Assembly: GCA_047501485.1 (NCBI GenBank)
Contig: JAZDRN010000013.1
Coordinates: forward strand, 10,620-74,619
Origin: Ancrocorticia sp047501485
GTDB taxonomy: Bacteria; Actinomycetota; Actinomycetes; Actinomycetales; Actinomycetaceae
Direction of reading: 5' to 3'
Length of the DNA: 64,000 nucleotides
Shown here: in pieces, positions 44,135-54,083 of the stretch
How positions within the stretch are numbered: the stretch's first letter is position 1
Layout of the letters: each line of letters starts with the position of its first letter
Made by a program: the position numbers and the translations under genes
The notes under the pieces: model-generated
Database searches by the model: none
Told to the model about the DNA's origin: nothing
What the model saw: only the letters and a program-made list of their open reading frames with translations

Positions 44135-44155
44135 GTTCTCATCGCCGATGAGAAC
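44135..44155. promoter_or_regulatory. 21-bp perfect palindrome
   Basis: GTTCTCATCG, one centre base, CGATGAGAAC. It is 31 bp after the lipoprotein stop and 225 bp before the ROK regulator. Could be a terminator stem or an operator; no U-run. Confidence 0.5.
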
Positions 44156-44379
44156 CTTCCTCGGCCCGGTTGCGGGAGGACCCCAATCCATGGCGCGGCG
44201 ATGGAACATGACTCGTTGATGGTGGAATGATGGGGCTTAGGTTGATCTGAATGACGCCGCCTCTCGGAGGCAGGGTTAGCCAGATTCCCGGGTGTGGTTA
44301 CGCCACCTCGTTTCTATGGGCGGTCCCCGTCTGGAGGTTCCGTCCCCACGCAACGCAGAGAAGGGCAGCAGTCGCGAGC

Positions 44380-45603
44380 ATGTATCCGGACCCCGCCGTT
44401 TCGATAATGGTCTACGTCCTTCGGAATGGGCCCTGTTCGCGAGCGGAGTTGGCACGGGAGCTCGATGTTTCGCCAGCCACGCTGAGCCGGCTGGTGCGCC
44501 CCCTGATCGAGCGGGGGCTTTTGCGGGATGATCAAGTCGGGGTCTCCAGCTCCGGTATGGGCAGGCCGACCCAGCTGCTGGAGGCGGCGGTGCCGCAATA
44601 CCTGTTCGCCGGGGTGAACATCTCTGCCGGTGCCCTCCATGGTGTTCTAACGAATGCCCGCGCCGAAGTAAGCGCGGAGTCGACCCAGCCACTGATGGGC
44701 AAGGACCCGGGAAGTGCGGGAGCCGCCGTCTCATCGCTTATCGATCGACTGGTTGAGACTCTCGATCGCACCGATTTGGAGGATTCGGGTAACCAGGTAG
44801 AGCCCCCGCGGCTGTGCCGTGTCACGATCTCTGTGGGGGGTGGGACGGTTGGCGACCGTGTCGGTCATGAGCCTTCCATGGGGAGGCTGGGGGAGGATCT
44901 GCTCCAGCACGTCAAGACATCCTTGCCGACGGTGACTGACCTTGCCAGCGAGCCGGATAGTGTCGTCACACTGGAGCGGTGGTTCGGGGCCGGCGTCACG
45001 GCAGAGAGTTTTGCCATCGTCACGGTTGGTGAGGAGGTCGGCTCGAGGTTCGTCACAGGTGCGGGGCCAAACCTTCAGCTTTCTCGTGGTCGCGAGGGCA
45101 ACTCGTCCACGGAGCGGTCATCGGAACATCCCGATACGAGCGCTCACCTTCCTATTGCAGGAGCCTCCGGCATCTGCCAATACGGGCATGTTGGTTGCGC
45201 CACGGGGGCGCTTAGCAGCGCAGCGGTTCTGGGCCGTGCTCGCTCGGGGAGAATCCTCATCGGCGACAGCGAGCAACGTCCTTTCAATCTTGCCGACCTC
45301 ACCTATCTTGCGGATATCGGAGACGAGCCTTCCCGCCGCGCGTTGGGCGAGTACGGCATGAATCTGGCCATCTTCCTGACGACCATCGCCCGGGCGACTT
45401 CGGTGCGCGATGTGGTTCTCAACGGTGAGGGTCTCGTGCTCCTCGAGAATCGTTGGGCCGAGGAATCCTTCGGGAAGGCGTTGACCGATTTCAAGGTTCC
45501 CGGTGTCGCGGATCTGAGGATCATGAGCCGCCCTCACCACCAGATGCGTAAAGCTCGGGGTGCGGCGGCGGTGGGCATCGCGCGCTTCTTGCTGGAGTCA
45601 TAA
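44380..45603 (+). CDS. ROK-family transcriptional regulator
   Basis: 407 residues. An N-terminal winged helix-turn-helix (RNGPCSRAELARELDVSPATLSRLVRPLIERGLL) precedes a ROK fold. The zinc/ROK region is altered: GASGICQYGHVGCATGALSSAAVLGRA in place of the usual CxCGxxGCxE motif, so metal binding may be lost. The first sugar-kinase-like motifs are also weak. It is probably a sugar-responsive repressor near the galactose genes, without kinase activity. Start ATG 44380; a longer frame from 44251 lacks homology. Confidence 0.87.
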   Translation: MYPDPAVSIMVYVLRNGPCSRAELARELDVSPATLSRLVRPLIERGLLRDDQVGVSSSGMGRPTQLLEAAVPQYLFAGVNISAGALHGVLTNARAEVSAESTQPLMGKDPGSAGAAVSSLIDRLVETLDRTDLEDSGNQVEPPRLCRVTISVGGGTVGDRVGHEPSMGRLGEDLLQHVKTSLPTVTDLASEPDSVVTLERWFGAGVTAESFAIVTVGEEVGSRFVTGAGPNLQLSRGREGNSSTERSSEHPDTSAHLPIAGASGICQYGHVGCATGALSSAAVLGRARSGRILIGDSEQRPFNLADLTYLADIGDEPSRRALGEYGMNLAIFLTTIARATSVRDVVLNGEGLVLLENRWAEESFGKALTDFKVPGVADLRIMSRPHHQMRKARGAAAVGIARFLLES

Positions 45604-45652
45604 ACCGCGCGAGCCCCTCCGTTCCCGGCCTCGTCCCCGATTCCCGGCCTCG

Positions 45653-46543
45653 TCAGTCCGCCTTGATGCCATATCGGAATGTGTGGGTCTGCCCTGGCTC
45701 CAACCAGAGGAGGCCCATCCCATTGTTGAACGCGTCCGGAGCGCACGTCATCGGTTCGACGGCGAGCCCTCTGCGGCCGATCTCCTCGCCCGAGTAGAGC
45801 TGTACCCAGCGAGTATCGGATGTGATGCTCGCGGCTCGCCCGGATCCGATATCCGTGACCCGGAGCCGCCATTGCCCATCCGGTAGATCCGTGAAAGCGT
45901 GATCCAGCTGGGAGGCCCCTAGTACGCGTGCCCGCCTGAAGTCGACCCCCAGCTCGCTGGCGGGCCGCGCCCCGAGTGGGGTGAGATTCTCGTCGACTTC
46001 CAGAGCCGAGAATGCGGGGACCTCGATCTCGTACTGGTCTACAGGAGCACCCGCGAAGGAAATGTACGGATGGGCGGCTGCGCCGTAGGGCGCTGCACCT
46101 TCGCCGACGTTCGTTGTGGAGAGGGTGAAGGTGAGCCCTTCCCCTTCGCTCAGCTCGAACCGTGCCTTCGCCCGCAACGCCCATGGATATCCCGGTCGGG
46201 GAGCGATGAACGTACGTAGCACCGCGATGTTCTCCTCCCGTTGCGCCACCTCCCAGTCCGTCCACGCCGCCAGTCCGTGCAGGGCGGCGTGGTGCTCGAC
46301 GTCGTTGATCGGTAACTGCTGCTCAGATCCGCCGACCCGGTACCGGCCCCCCGAGATGCGGTTCGGCCAGGGCAGCAGGGTCTTTCCCATGTAGGCGGGT
46401 GCGAAACCGTCGTCGCCATGAGGGTGGATCAAGGCGTTCCCCTCGTGCGTGAGGGCGGCAAGACCGGCACCGACGGATACGACGTCGGCTTCGTATGAGG
46501 CTGTATGGAGAGTGAGTCGGGTTCCGGAATAGGAGGTGGGCAT
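45653..46543 (-). CDS. Aldose 1-epimerase family protein
   Basis: 296 residues. The galactose-mutarotase fold: GKTLLPWPNRISGGRYRVGG, NDVEHHAALHGLAAW (His-bearing loop) and AAHPYISFAGAPVDQ (second His), with acidic VEPMTCAPDAFNNGMGLLWLEPGQ near the end. Typically interconverts alpha and beta hexoses, feeding galactokinase. It lies just downstream of the LacI-type gene in the same orientation, so co-transcription is likely. Confidence 0.93.
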   Translation of the reverse strand: MPTSYSGTRLTLHTASYEADVVSVGAGLAALTHEGNALIHPHGDDGFAPAYMGKTLLPWPNRISGGRYRVGGSEQQLPINDVEHHAALHGLAAWTDWEVAQREENIAVLRTFIAPRPGYPWALRAKARFELSEGEGLTFTLSTTNVGEGAAPYGAAAHPYISFAGAPVDQYEIEVPAFSALEVDENLTPLGARPASELGVDFRRARVLGASQLDHAFTDLPDGQWRLRVTDIGSGRAASITSDTRWVQLYSGEEIGRRGLAVEPMTCAPDAFNNGMGLLWLEPGQTHTFRYGIKAD

Positions 46544-46610
46544 CGTGAAAATCCTCGCGAGGTCGTTCCGGGCAGTGGGTGCCGGATGCTAGTTGGCTTG
46601 CTGTTCCGCG

Positions 46611-47639
46611 TCAGCGGGTCGACTGCCGCGGCGCAGCCGTCGACTCACGGAGGATGAGATCGGTCGGAATGCTGACGGAGAGCGGGGTTCCCGTCTCGAT
46701 CATCTCGAGGGCGATCCGCAGAGTCTCGTGGCCGGCACGATCCCAGTGCTGGGTGATTGTGGTCAGAGGGGTGGGAAACTGGCAGGCCTCGTCGATGTCG
46801 TCGCAACCGACGATGGAAACATCTTCGGGGATGCGCAGCCCTTCGGCGAGGATCGCCCGGTAGGCGCCGAGTGCCATCTGATCGTTCGCCGCGAATATCG
46901 CGGTAGGCGGCTCTCCCCGAAGAAGTTCCTTGGTGGCGACATAGCCAGAAGTTGGAGACCAGTCTCCCTGTACCGGTTCCGGGACGGCGCATCCATTCGT
47001 TTCCAGCGTTGCACGCCAAGCGTGCTGGCGGCCCTGGGAATGGACGGACGTCTTTGGACCTGTGATGTGGTGGACGGTGCGGTGCCCTAGATCGAGGAGG
47101 TGCTGAACGGCCTCCCGAGTTCCGGTGGTCTGGTCGATACCGACGGAAGCGACGTCGCCTGCAACGGTGGTTCCCAGCATCACCGTTGGTACGGTCAGTG
47201 GCCCGAGCTGGCTGATCGCCGAACCGGATCTCGTAGACGAGGAGACGATGATGATCGCAGCATCGATGGACATTTCTCCCAGGCGCATGATCGAGGGGCC
47301 CTCGTCCTCAGCCGATTGCGGGGCTAGTGAGCTCCAATGGATGAGGCTGGTGCCATAGCCCTGGGCGGATGCGGCTTCCACGATACCCTCCAAGGCCAGG
47401 CGATTCCCGACGGGGTGGAGGGTATGGTAGACGACTCCGATGTTCTTGAAGTTTCCCGATTTCATTGCCCTGGCGGCCGAGTTGGGGATGTATCCCAGCT
47501 GGTGCATAGCTTCCAACACGCTCTCACGCTTGTCATCCTTGACGTGTGGTTCACGGTTGATGACTCGAGAGACCGTCTGCGTGGAAACACCGGCCAGCAG
47601 GGCTACATCGCTCATGGAAGGACGTTTCCTCTTCGCCAT
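46611..47639 (-). CDS. LacI-family transcriptional regulator
   Basis: 342 residues. N-terminal HTH MSDVALLAGVSTQTVSRVINREPHVKDDKR with hinge, then a periplasmic-binding-protein-like sugar-sensing domain (AAIIIVSSSTRSGSAISQL, AIFAANDQMALGAYRAI, VSIVGCDDIDEACQF). With a symporter gene upstream and galKET divergent, a galactose repressor role is a reasonable inference. ATG 47639 has GGTGGG upstream; the frame further upstream to 47765 is not supported. Confidence 0.94.
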   Translation of the reverse strand: MAKRKRPSMSDVALLAGVSTQTVSRVINREPHVKDDKRESVLEAMHQLGYIPNSAARAMKSGNFKNIGVVYHTLHPVGNRLALEGIVEAASAQGYGTSLIHWSSLAPQSAEDEGPSIMRLGEMSIDAAIIIVSSSTRSGSAISQLGPLTVPTVMLGTTVAGDVASVGIDQTTGTREAVQHLLDLGHRTVHHITGPKTSVHSQGRQHAWRATLETNGCAVPEPVQGDWSPTSGYVATKELLRGEPPTAIFAANDQMALGAYRAILAEGLRIPEDVSIVGCDDIDEACQFPTPLTTITQHWDRAGHETLRIALEMIETGTPLSVSIPTDLILRESTAAPRQSTR

Positions 47640-47792
47640 GACTTGCCCACCTAACCAGTTCTCGCACCAAGACAAACAAGGAGATGCGGGCGCATTCGCC
47701 GCCTCATTGAGTGTAAGTGGCGTGACTCCGGGCACCAAATGCTCGGTTGATTGGTGGACAGTCATCTCGGCGCCTATCGGGGATGTATGGCT

Positions 47793-48026
47793 TTAGCTCC
47801 CCGGCCGGATCTTCCACCAGAGCCCCATGATGAGGGCTACCGCGCTGAGACCCAGCCCGGACCAGAGATTCGCGTCGATCCCGCCGGTCTTGGCCATCTC
47901 ATCAGCGCCGTTGAAGATGAAGGAGCAGATGATGAGGAAGACGCCGATTAGGCCGAGAGCCGAGGCGATGACGAAGCGGATATCCGTCAGCTGCGCCTTG
48001 GCTGGGGTTTGCTTTTCTGAGGACAT
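47793..48026 (-). CDS. Small two-helix membrane protein
   Basis: 77 residues: cytoplasmic N-terminus then two hydrophobic segments (FVIASALGLIGVFLIICSFIF and NLWSGLGLSAVALIMGLWW). Sits 16 bp after the symporter gene, so it may be an accessory subunit; function unknown. Confidence 0.8.
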   Translation of the reverse strand: MSSEKQTPAKAQLTDIRFVIASALGLIGVFLIICSFIFNGADEMAKTGGIDANLWSGLGLSAVALIMGLWWKIRPGS

Positions 48027-48042
48027 GGTTGTTGCTCCAGTT

Positions 48043-49761
48043 CTAGTGGAAGATGATGTTCAGGGCGACGACGGCGACGCCGGATATGATCGCCAGCGGG
48101 ACCGGGCGACGCAGCAGCGGTAGCTCGTGCAGATGAGGATCGGTGCGTTCTTCGACGGGTGTCTCCGAGTAGACGAAACCGCGCAGCTCGACCGCAGGCT
48201 TGGGCTGGGTGACCCGTGAGACCAGGATGGTCGCGACGACGTCGGTCACAAAGGCAACGGATGCCGCAAGGAATGCTCCACCTTGACCCGGCAAGGTCAG
48301 CACAGACGTCCAGATGAGCACGTTGATCGTCAGGGCGCTCAGGGTGCCGACGGTGAGGCCGACCCAACCGGCTGTCGGAGTCGCCTTCTTCCAGAACATA
48401 CCAATGATGAAGGTTGCGAAGAGCGGAGCGTTGAACATCGAGAACAACTGCTGGAGATAATCCATGAGGTTCTCATACTGGGACGCGATGAGCGCCGTGA
48501 AGATCGCGATGATCGAGGCCATCAGGGTGGCCAGCTTGCCTATACGCAGGTACTGCGCGTCCGACTGGTTCGGCCGGATGTAGCGCTCGTAGAGGTCCAC
48601 GGTGAAGACGGTGTTGAACGCTGAGATGTTGGCGGCCATTCCGGCCATGAAGGATGCAAGCAGTCCGGTGATGGCCAATCCCAGCAGGCCGTTCGGTAGG
48701 ACATCGCGCATCAGGAGCAGGATCGCGTTGTTGTATTCGAAGGGTTGGCCGGCACTTTTGGCGCTGGCAACCTCCGTGACGAGTACGCCGGCGATCATTC
48801 CGGGAACGATCACGAGGAATGGTATGAACATCTTCACGAAGGTCCCGATGATGGGAGTCTTCTGCGCCGCAGAGATCGAATCGGATGCCATGGCACGTTG
48901 AACCTCGACGAAGTTGGTGGTCCAGTAACCGAAGGAGAGCACGAAACCGAGACCGAACACGATGCCGATCACGGACATGACCGGTGAGTCGAAACCGGAT
49001 AGTAGCGTGCCGGGCCACGAATTCAGTTGGTCGGAAGGGTCGCCGCCCGCTTGTATAGCGATCCCGGATATCTGTTCTTTCAGCCCGTTCCATCCGCCGA
49101 CGCGGTTCAGCCCGATGAGGGTGAGGGGAAGCAGTGCGGCGATGATGACGAAGAACTGCAGCACTTCGTTGTAGATCGCTGCGGAGAGTCCGCCCATGGA
49201 GATGTAGGTGAAGACGATGATGGCGGCCACCACGAGGGCGACCCAGAGAGGCCACCCGAGCAGCCAGTTGATGATCTTGCCGAGGAGGAAAAGGTTGATG
49301 CCGGCGATGAGTAGCTGCGCCAATGCGAAGCTCCACGAATTGATGAGATGCGCAGTCTTGCCGTAGCGCTTGAACATGAACTCGGGGACCGAACGAACCT
49401 TGGACCCGTAGTAGAAGGGCATCATGACGATGCCGAGGAACAGCATCGCGGGAATCGCGCCCACCCAGAAGTAGTGGAATGTGGGCATGCCGTACTGCGC
49501 GCCATTGGCGGACATTCCCATGATCTCCACCGCGCCGAGATTGGCTGAGACGAAGGCGATGCCGGTGACCCAGGCGGGAATGGAGCGGCCTCCGGTGAGG
49601 AATCCGTCAGCACTGGCGGACTTCTTCTTCATGATGAAGCCGACGCCGATGACGAAGGAGAAATAGATGAGTATGGGAACGTAATCAAGTAAATGGGCGT
49701 TGAAGAGAGTGTTCTCTTCTCCCGCTGGGTTCATGGGTAAGAGAGTCGGTGTCAGTATCAT
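48043..49761 (-). CDS. Sodium:solute symporter (SSS/SGLT-like)
   Basis: 572 residues with about 14 helices. The SSS signature is clear: DGFLTGGRSIPAWVTGIAFVSANLGAVEIMG, FGLGFVLSFGYWTTNFVEVQRAMAS, ISAFNTVFTVDLYERYIRP and QLFSMFNAPLFATFIIGMFWK. Residues resemble the vSGLT galactose-transporter group, and the galKET operon divergent to it makes galactose the probable cargo. ATG 49761 has CAGGAG 7 nt upstream. Confidence 0.93.
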   Translation of the reverse strand: MILTPTLLPMNPAGEENTLFNAHLLDYVPILIYFSFVIGVGFIMKKKSASADGFLTGGRSIPAWVTGIAFVSANLGAVEIMGMSANGAQYGMPTFHYFWVGAIPAMLFLGIVMMPFYYGSKVRSVPEFMFKRYGKTAHLINSWSFALAQLLIAGINLFLLGKIINWLLGWPLWVALVVAAIIVFTYISMGGLSAAIYNEVLQFFVIIAALLPLTLIGLNRVGGWNGLKEQISGIAIQAGGDPSDQLNSWPGTLLSGFDSPVMSVIGIVFGLGFVLSFGYWTTNFVEVQRAMASDSISAAQKTPIIGTFVKMFIPFLVIVPGMIAGVLVTEVASAKSAGQPFEYNNAILLLMRDVLPNGLLGLAITGLLASFMAGMAANISAFNTVFTVDLYERYIRPNQSDAQYLRIGKLATLMASIIAIFTALIASQYENLMDYLQQLFSMFNAPLFATFIIGMFWKKATPTAGWVGLTVGTLSALTINVLIWTSVLTLPGQGGAFLAASVAFVTDVVATILVSRVTQPKPAVELRGFVYSETPVEERTDPHLHELPLLRRPVPLAIISGVAVVALNIIFH

Positions 49762-50162
49762 AAGTGCTCCTGCTTGAGGGCGGTTCTCAAGAGCCGGTCT
49801 GGTGCGGCGATGGGAAATCTACAGGTTGAACTGTGGTTGTTGATGTGTGGTGGTTTATGGGCCAAGTAGCAGGTCTGCCTCGACGTTGCAGGCAGACCCG
49901 TACTCGTCAGGACCGATGTGCGGTCCCCTTTCGCCCCGGAGAGTCGGAACGTGGTTGTCGTGTTTTCTGATAACGCAAACATTATAGTGAGGCGGAAGGA
50001 TCGTCAACGTAATCCCAAAGTCCTAATTTGATGACATAACAGCGGATATTCGGATACTGTATCGATATGCACAACACTCTCGGCAGTTCCTAGATTGTGT
50101 TAATGTGAAAATAAGTGGCGTGAATGTCGCCGTCGATCCCATGCAATGAGGCAGGTAACCGA
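49762..50162. promoter_or_regulatory. Divergent promoter region, symporter / galKET
   Basis: 401 bp between the leftward symporter and rightward galK. It must carry both promoters. It includes the LacI-box-like TGATAACGCAAACA at 49968-49981 (CG-centred, near cre/LacI consensus), and AT-rich DNA up to 50120. No gene found. Confidence 0.55.
49968..49981. promoter_or_regulatory. Possible LacI-family operator
   Basis: TGATAACGCAAACA has TG...CG...CA in the right spacing for LacI-family sites, though it departs from full symmetry. Central position between the divergent genes supports it. Confidence 0.3.
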
Positions 50163-51458
50163 ATGAAGCTCACAACGCTCGAGGAAGAACTCAGTAGTGG
50201 AGTCCTCGATTCATTTCTGGTTCCTATCTATGGCGCGGCACCGGCGGACCTAGCGGTTGCCCGCGAACGTCTCGGGGAGGTTGCCCGGCACTACCGCCAC
50301 CGCTTCGATGGTGAATCCGAGGGGGAAGAGGTTTCGCTGTTCACGGCACCGGGGCGCACAGAGATGGGCGGAAACCACACGGATCATCAGCGCGGCCGGG
50401 TCCTCGCGGGCGCGGTGAGCATGGATATGGTCGCCTGCGCCGGACCCAATGGTTCCCGCTGGATACGCATCGCATCTCAGGGGTACCCGGAGGTCGCGGT
50501 CAACCTGGACGATCTCGAGCGCAAATCGAGAGAGGAGGGCACTTCCGCATCGTTGGTACGCGGTGTCGCCCATGCCTTGACCGAGCGTGGCTATGAGCTC
50601 CAGGGCTTCTCGGCATGCGTCTCGTCGACGGTGCCGGGTGGGGCCGGCCTTTCCTCGTCTGCGGCATACGAGATACTCATCGGAGTCATGCTCAATCACC
50701 TCTCGTGCGGTGGCGCCGTCTCGCCGGTGGAACTCGCCCAGTTCGGGCAGTACGCCGAGAGTCAGTATTTCGGCAAACCGTGCGGGCTCCTCGATCAGAT
50801 GGCTTGCTCTATCGGAGGTGTTATCGGCATCGACTTCGCGGATCCGGCCGAGCCGGCTGTCGAAGAGGTCGATTTCAACATGGACGAGTCCGGCCACGTG
50901 TTGTGCATCGTCGAGTCCGGTGGCAACCACGCCGACCTCACCGCCGAATACGCCTCGATTCCCGACGAGATGCGCGAGGTGGCAGCCTTCTTCGACAAGC
51001 AGGTTCTGCGTGAGGTGGACGAGGCGATCTTCTGGGCCAGCCTCGCGGCGCTGCGCGAGCAGGTCGGGGACAGGGCCGTTCTACGCGCCATTCACTTCTT
51101 CGAGGACAATGCCCGCGTTCCCGCGCAAGTCGAGGCGTTGAGGCAGCGGCGTTTCGATGACTACTTCGCGATGGTCGCGCAATCCGGCCAGTCCTCTGGT
51201 GTCCAGCTTCAGAATCTCTACGCCACGAAGACTCCGCAGGCCCAGGACGTCGTCGTCGCTCTGTCGCTGGCCAAGCATCTGCTTGGCGGACGAGGCGCGG
51301 TTCGGGTGCACGGAGGCGGTTTCGCGGGGACGATTCAGGCCTACGTGCCGGTGGACTCGGTGAAGGAGTTCAGCGCGGGAATGGAGGCGGTTCTAGGCGA
51401 GGGCAGCTGTCACACGGTCCGGGTGCGGCCCATCGGGGGCGCGGTGATCATCGCATGA
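50163..51458 (+). CDS. galK: Galactokinase
   Basis: 431 residues. First step of the Leloir pathway, galactose to galactose 1-phosphate with ATP. Seen: substrate motif APGRTEMGGNHTDHQRG, the glycine-rich ATP loop SSTVPGGAGLSSSAAYEI and the third GHMP motif GGRGAVRVHGGGFAGTIQAY. ATG 50163 follows a weak SD (GCAGGTAA); an upstream frame lacks homology. First gene of galK-galE-galT. Confidence 0.97.
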   Translation: MKLTTLEEELSSGVLDSFLVPIYGAAPADLAVARERLGEVARHYRHRFDGESEGEEVSLFTAPGRTEMGGNHTDHQRGRVLAGAVSMDMVACAGPNGSRWIRIASQGYPEVAVNLDDLERKSREEGTSASLVRGVAHALTERGYELQGFSACVSSTVPGGAGLSSSAAYEILIGVMLNHLSCGGAVSPVELAQFGQYAESQYFGKPCGLLDQMACSIGGVIGIDFADPAEPAVEEVDFNMDESGHVLCIVESGGNHADLTAEYASIPDEMREVAAFFDKQVLREVDEAIFWASLAALREQVGDRAVLRAIHFFEDNARVPAQVEALRQRRFDDYFAMVAQSGQSSGVQLQNLYATKTPQAQDVVVALSLAKHLLGGRGAVRVHGGGFAGTIQAYVPVDSVKEFSAGMEAVLGEGSCHTVRVRPIGGAVIIA

Positions 51459-51536
51459 AACGTTCGATTCCGAGAAAATGACTGGTTCGGTTCCGAGGTG
51501 GCAGTCAGGAACCGACGGCGGAAAGAGGAGAGACTC

Positions 51537-52529
51537 ATGGCTATTGTGGTACTGGGCGGCGCGGGGTACATCGGGTCGCACACGGTATACGAACTGATCG
51601 AGGCGGGGCGCGACGTCGTCGTCATCGATAATCTATTGACCGGCTTCGCGCAGGCTGTGCATCCCGATGCGCGTTTCTACCGGGTGGACATCCGTGATCG
51701 AGCGGCTCTGGATGAGATCTTCGAGCGGGAGGATATCGAGGGGGTCATCCACTTCGCGGCTTCCTCGCAGGTGGGCGAATCGATGGAGGACCCACTCAAG
51801 TACTACGACAACAACGTGCACGGCACCATCGTGCTGCTCCAAGCGATGCGCGAGCACGGCATCGACAAGATCGTCTTCTCCTCGACCGCCGCCACATACG
51901 GCGAACCGGAGAGCGTGCCGATCATGGAAAGCGACCGCACCGAGCCCACCAATTGCTACGGCGACACCAAGCTCACCATGGAGAAGATCATGGGGTGGGT
52001 CGGCAGGGCCCATGGGCTGCGCTCGGTTGCCCTGCGGTACTTCAACGCGGCCGGAGCGCACGAATCAGGGCGGATCGGCGAGGCTCACGGCCCCGAAACG
52101 CATCTCATCCCACTGATCCTCCAGGTACCCAACGGCCAACGCGAGAGCATCGGGGTATTCGGCACGGACTATCCAACGAAGGACGGTACCTGCATTCGCG
52201 ACTACATCCACGTCTCCGACCTGGCCCAGGCCCACATCCAGGCGATCGATTACCTGATCGACGGTGGCGAGAGCCAGGTCCTGAACCTCGGCAGCGGCCA
52301 AGGCTTCTCCGTGAACGAGATGATCGAAGTGGCGCGCAGGGTGACGGGCCATCCCATCCCGGTGCAGGTATCCCCACGGAGAGCAGGCGACCCGGCGCAA
52401 CTGGTCGCCTCCTCGGAGAAAGCCCGTCGCGTCCTCGGATGGAAACCCCAGTTCGACGACGTCGAGGCCATCGTATCGAGTGCCTGGAAGTGGCACCGGA
52501 GTCATCCCCACGGGTATGAAGGCAGATAG
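51537..52529 (+). CDS. galE: UDP-glucose 4-epimerase
   Basis: 330 residues. Interconverts UDP-galactose and UDP-glucose with bound NAD. Seen: IVVLGGAGYIGSHTVYEL, VIDNLLTGF, HFAASSQVGES, SSTAATYGEPES and the catalytic CYGDTKLTMEK (Tyr-x3-Lys), RYFNAAGAHESGRIGE. ATG 51537 with AGAGGAGA. It could also provide UDP-galactose for the polysaccharide locus. Confidence 0.97.
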   Translation: MAIVVLGGAGYIGSHTVYELIEAGRDVVVIDNLLTGFAQAVHPDARFYRVDIRDRAALDEIFEREDIEGVIHFAASSQVGESMEDPLKYYDNNVHGTIVLLQAMREHGIDKIVFSSTAATYGEPESVPIMESDRTEPTNCYGDTKLTMEKIMGWVGRAHGLRSVALRYFNAAGAHESGRIGEAHGPETHLIPLILQVPNGQRESIGVFGTDYPTKDGTCIRDYIHVSDLAQAHIQAIDYLIDGGESQVLNLGSGQGFSVNEMIEVARRVTGHPIPVQVSPRRAGDPAQLVASSEKARRVLGWKPQFDDVEAIVSSAWKWHRSHPHGYEGR

Positions 52530-52537
52530 GCAGTGCA

Positions 52538-54061
52538 ATGAGTGTGACCTCCCATCAAGCGATTGACGAGCTCGTCGACTATGCAGAACGGACGGGGCTC
52601 ATCGCCCCCGAGGACAGGGTATGGGCGACGAACACCCTGTTGGAAGGGCTGCGAATGGACGCCCCGGAGTCCGATTCGCTGCGCTCGGCCGGCCACGGAT
52701 CATCGGAAAGCGCCCCCTCCGGCAGAGAGCTCGTGGAAATACTGGAACCCCTGCTCCGGGACGCTCACGAGCGAGGTGTGCTGGCGCACGACTCCGTCGT
52801 ATACCGGGACCTCTTCGACACCATGCTCATGGGCAGGCTCACCCCACTGCCGCGCGAGGTCAGGGCGAAGTTCTGGGAGCTGTACGATCGTTCGCCCGCC
52901 GCCGCCACGGACTGGTACTACACCTTCAGCCAGGACACCAATTACATCCGGCGAGATCGGATGGTCAAGGATGTGCGCTGGACCAGCGACACCGAATACG
53001 GCAGGCTCGACGTCACCATCAACCTCTCCAAGCCGGAGAAGGACCCGAAGGCCATAGCCGCCGCCAGGGAACTGCCCGCGGCGGACTATCCTCAATGCCT
53101 GTTGTGCAGGGAGAACGAAGGGTACGCGGGACGGGTCAACCATCCGGCTCGCCAGAATCACCGGATCGTCCCGGTCACCATCAACGACGCCCCGTGGTAT
53201 CTGCAGTACTCGCCCTACGTCTACTACAACGAACACTGCATCGTCTTCAACGAACTGCACACGCCCATGAAGATCGACAGGGCCTGCTTCGCCAAGCTTC
53301 TTGACTTCGTCAGGCAGTTCCCGCACTACTTCGTGGGGTCGAACGCGGATCTGCCGATCGTGGGCGGCTCGATCCTGGCGCACGATCATTTCCAGGGAGG
53401 CCACTACGAGTTCGCCATGGCGCGTGCGGGAATCGAACGCCGGGTCCACTTCTCGGGATTCGACGACGTCGACGCCGGAATCGTCACCTGGCCGATGTCT
53501 GTTCTGCGTATCTCCAGCACGGATCGGGAGCGGCTCATTGAGCTGGCCGATCGGATACTGTCCGCATGGCGGGGTTACACGGACGCGGAGGCCTTCGTCT
53601 TCGCCGAGACCGACGGCGAACCCCACAACACCATCACGCCGATTGCGCGCATGAGAGACGGCAAGTTCGAGCTGGACCTGGTGTTGCGCAACAACATCAC
53701 CACGCGGGAGCATCCCCTTGGCGTGTATCATCCCCACGCGGAACTGCACCACATCAAGAAGGAGAACATCGGACTCATCGAGGTGATGGGCCTGGCAGTG
53801 CTGCCCGCGCGTCTCAAAGACGAATTGGCGGCGGTGGCGACGCGGCTGTCCGCGGGCACAGACCTGCGGTCTGATCCGCTGACCGAGAAGCACGCGGATT
53901 GGGCGGAGGGCTTCGCCGCCGAGGTCACTCGGGACAACGCAGAGGACGTGATTCAACGCGAGGTGGGTCGGGTGTTCGCGAAGGTGCTGGAGCACGCCGG
54001 GGTGTACGGCAGGAACGAGGATGGGCAGCGAGCCTTCTTGAGATTCGTCGAGTCAGTGTGA
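52538..54061 (+). CDS. galT: UDP-glucose-hexose-1-phosphate uridylyltransferase, Gram-positive long type
   Basis: 507 residues, the longer GalT class found in Gram-positive bacteria. Exchanges UMP between UDP-glucose and galactose 1-phosphate. Seen: FSQDTNYIRRDRMVKDVRW, YPQCLLCRENEGYAGRVNHPARQNHR, PYVYYNEHCIVFNELH and SILAHDHFQGGHYEFAM bearing the active-site His region. ATG 52538, 8 nt after galE. Confidence 0.97.
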   Translation: MSVTSHQAIDELVDYAERTGLIAPEDRVWATNTLLEGLRMDAPESDSLRSAGHGSSESAPSGRELVEILEPLLRDAHERGVLAHDSVVYRDLFDTMLMGRLTPLPREVRAKFWELYDRSPAAATDWYYTFSQDTNYIRRDRMVKDVRWTSDTEYGRLDVTINLSKPEKDPKAIAAARELPAADYPQCLLCRENEGYAGRVNHPARQNHRIVPVTINDAPWYLQYSPYVYYNEHCIVFNELHTPMKIDRACFAKLLDFVRQFPHYFVGSNADLPIVGGSILAHDHFQGGHYEFAMARAGIERRVHFSGFDDVDAGIVTWPMSVLRISSTDRERLIELADRILSAWRGYTDAEAFVFAETDGEPHNTITPIARMRDGKFELDLVLRNNITTREHPLGVYHPHAELHHIKKENIGLIEVMGLAVLPARLKDELAAVATRLSAGTDLRSDPLTEKHADWAEGFAAEVTRDNAEDVIQREVGRVFAKVLEHAGVYGRNEDGQRAFLRFVESV

Positions 54062-54083
54062 GCTCGTGCGCCGGTCGATCCTT

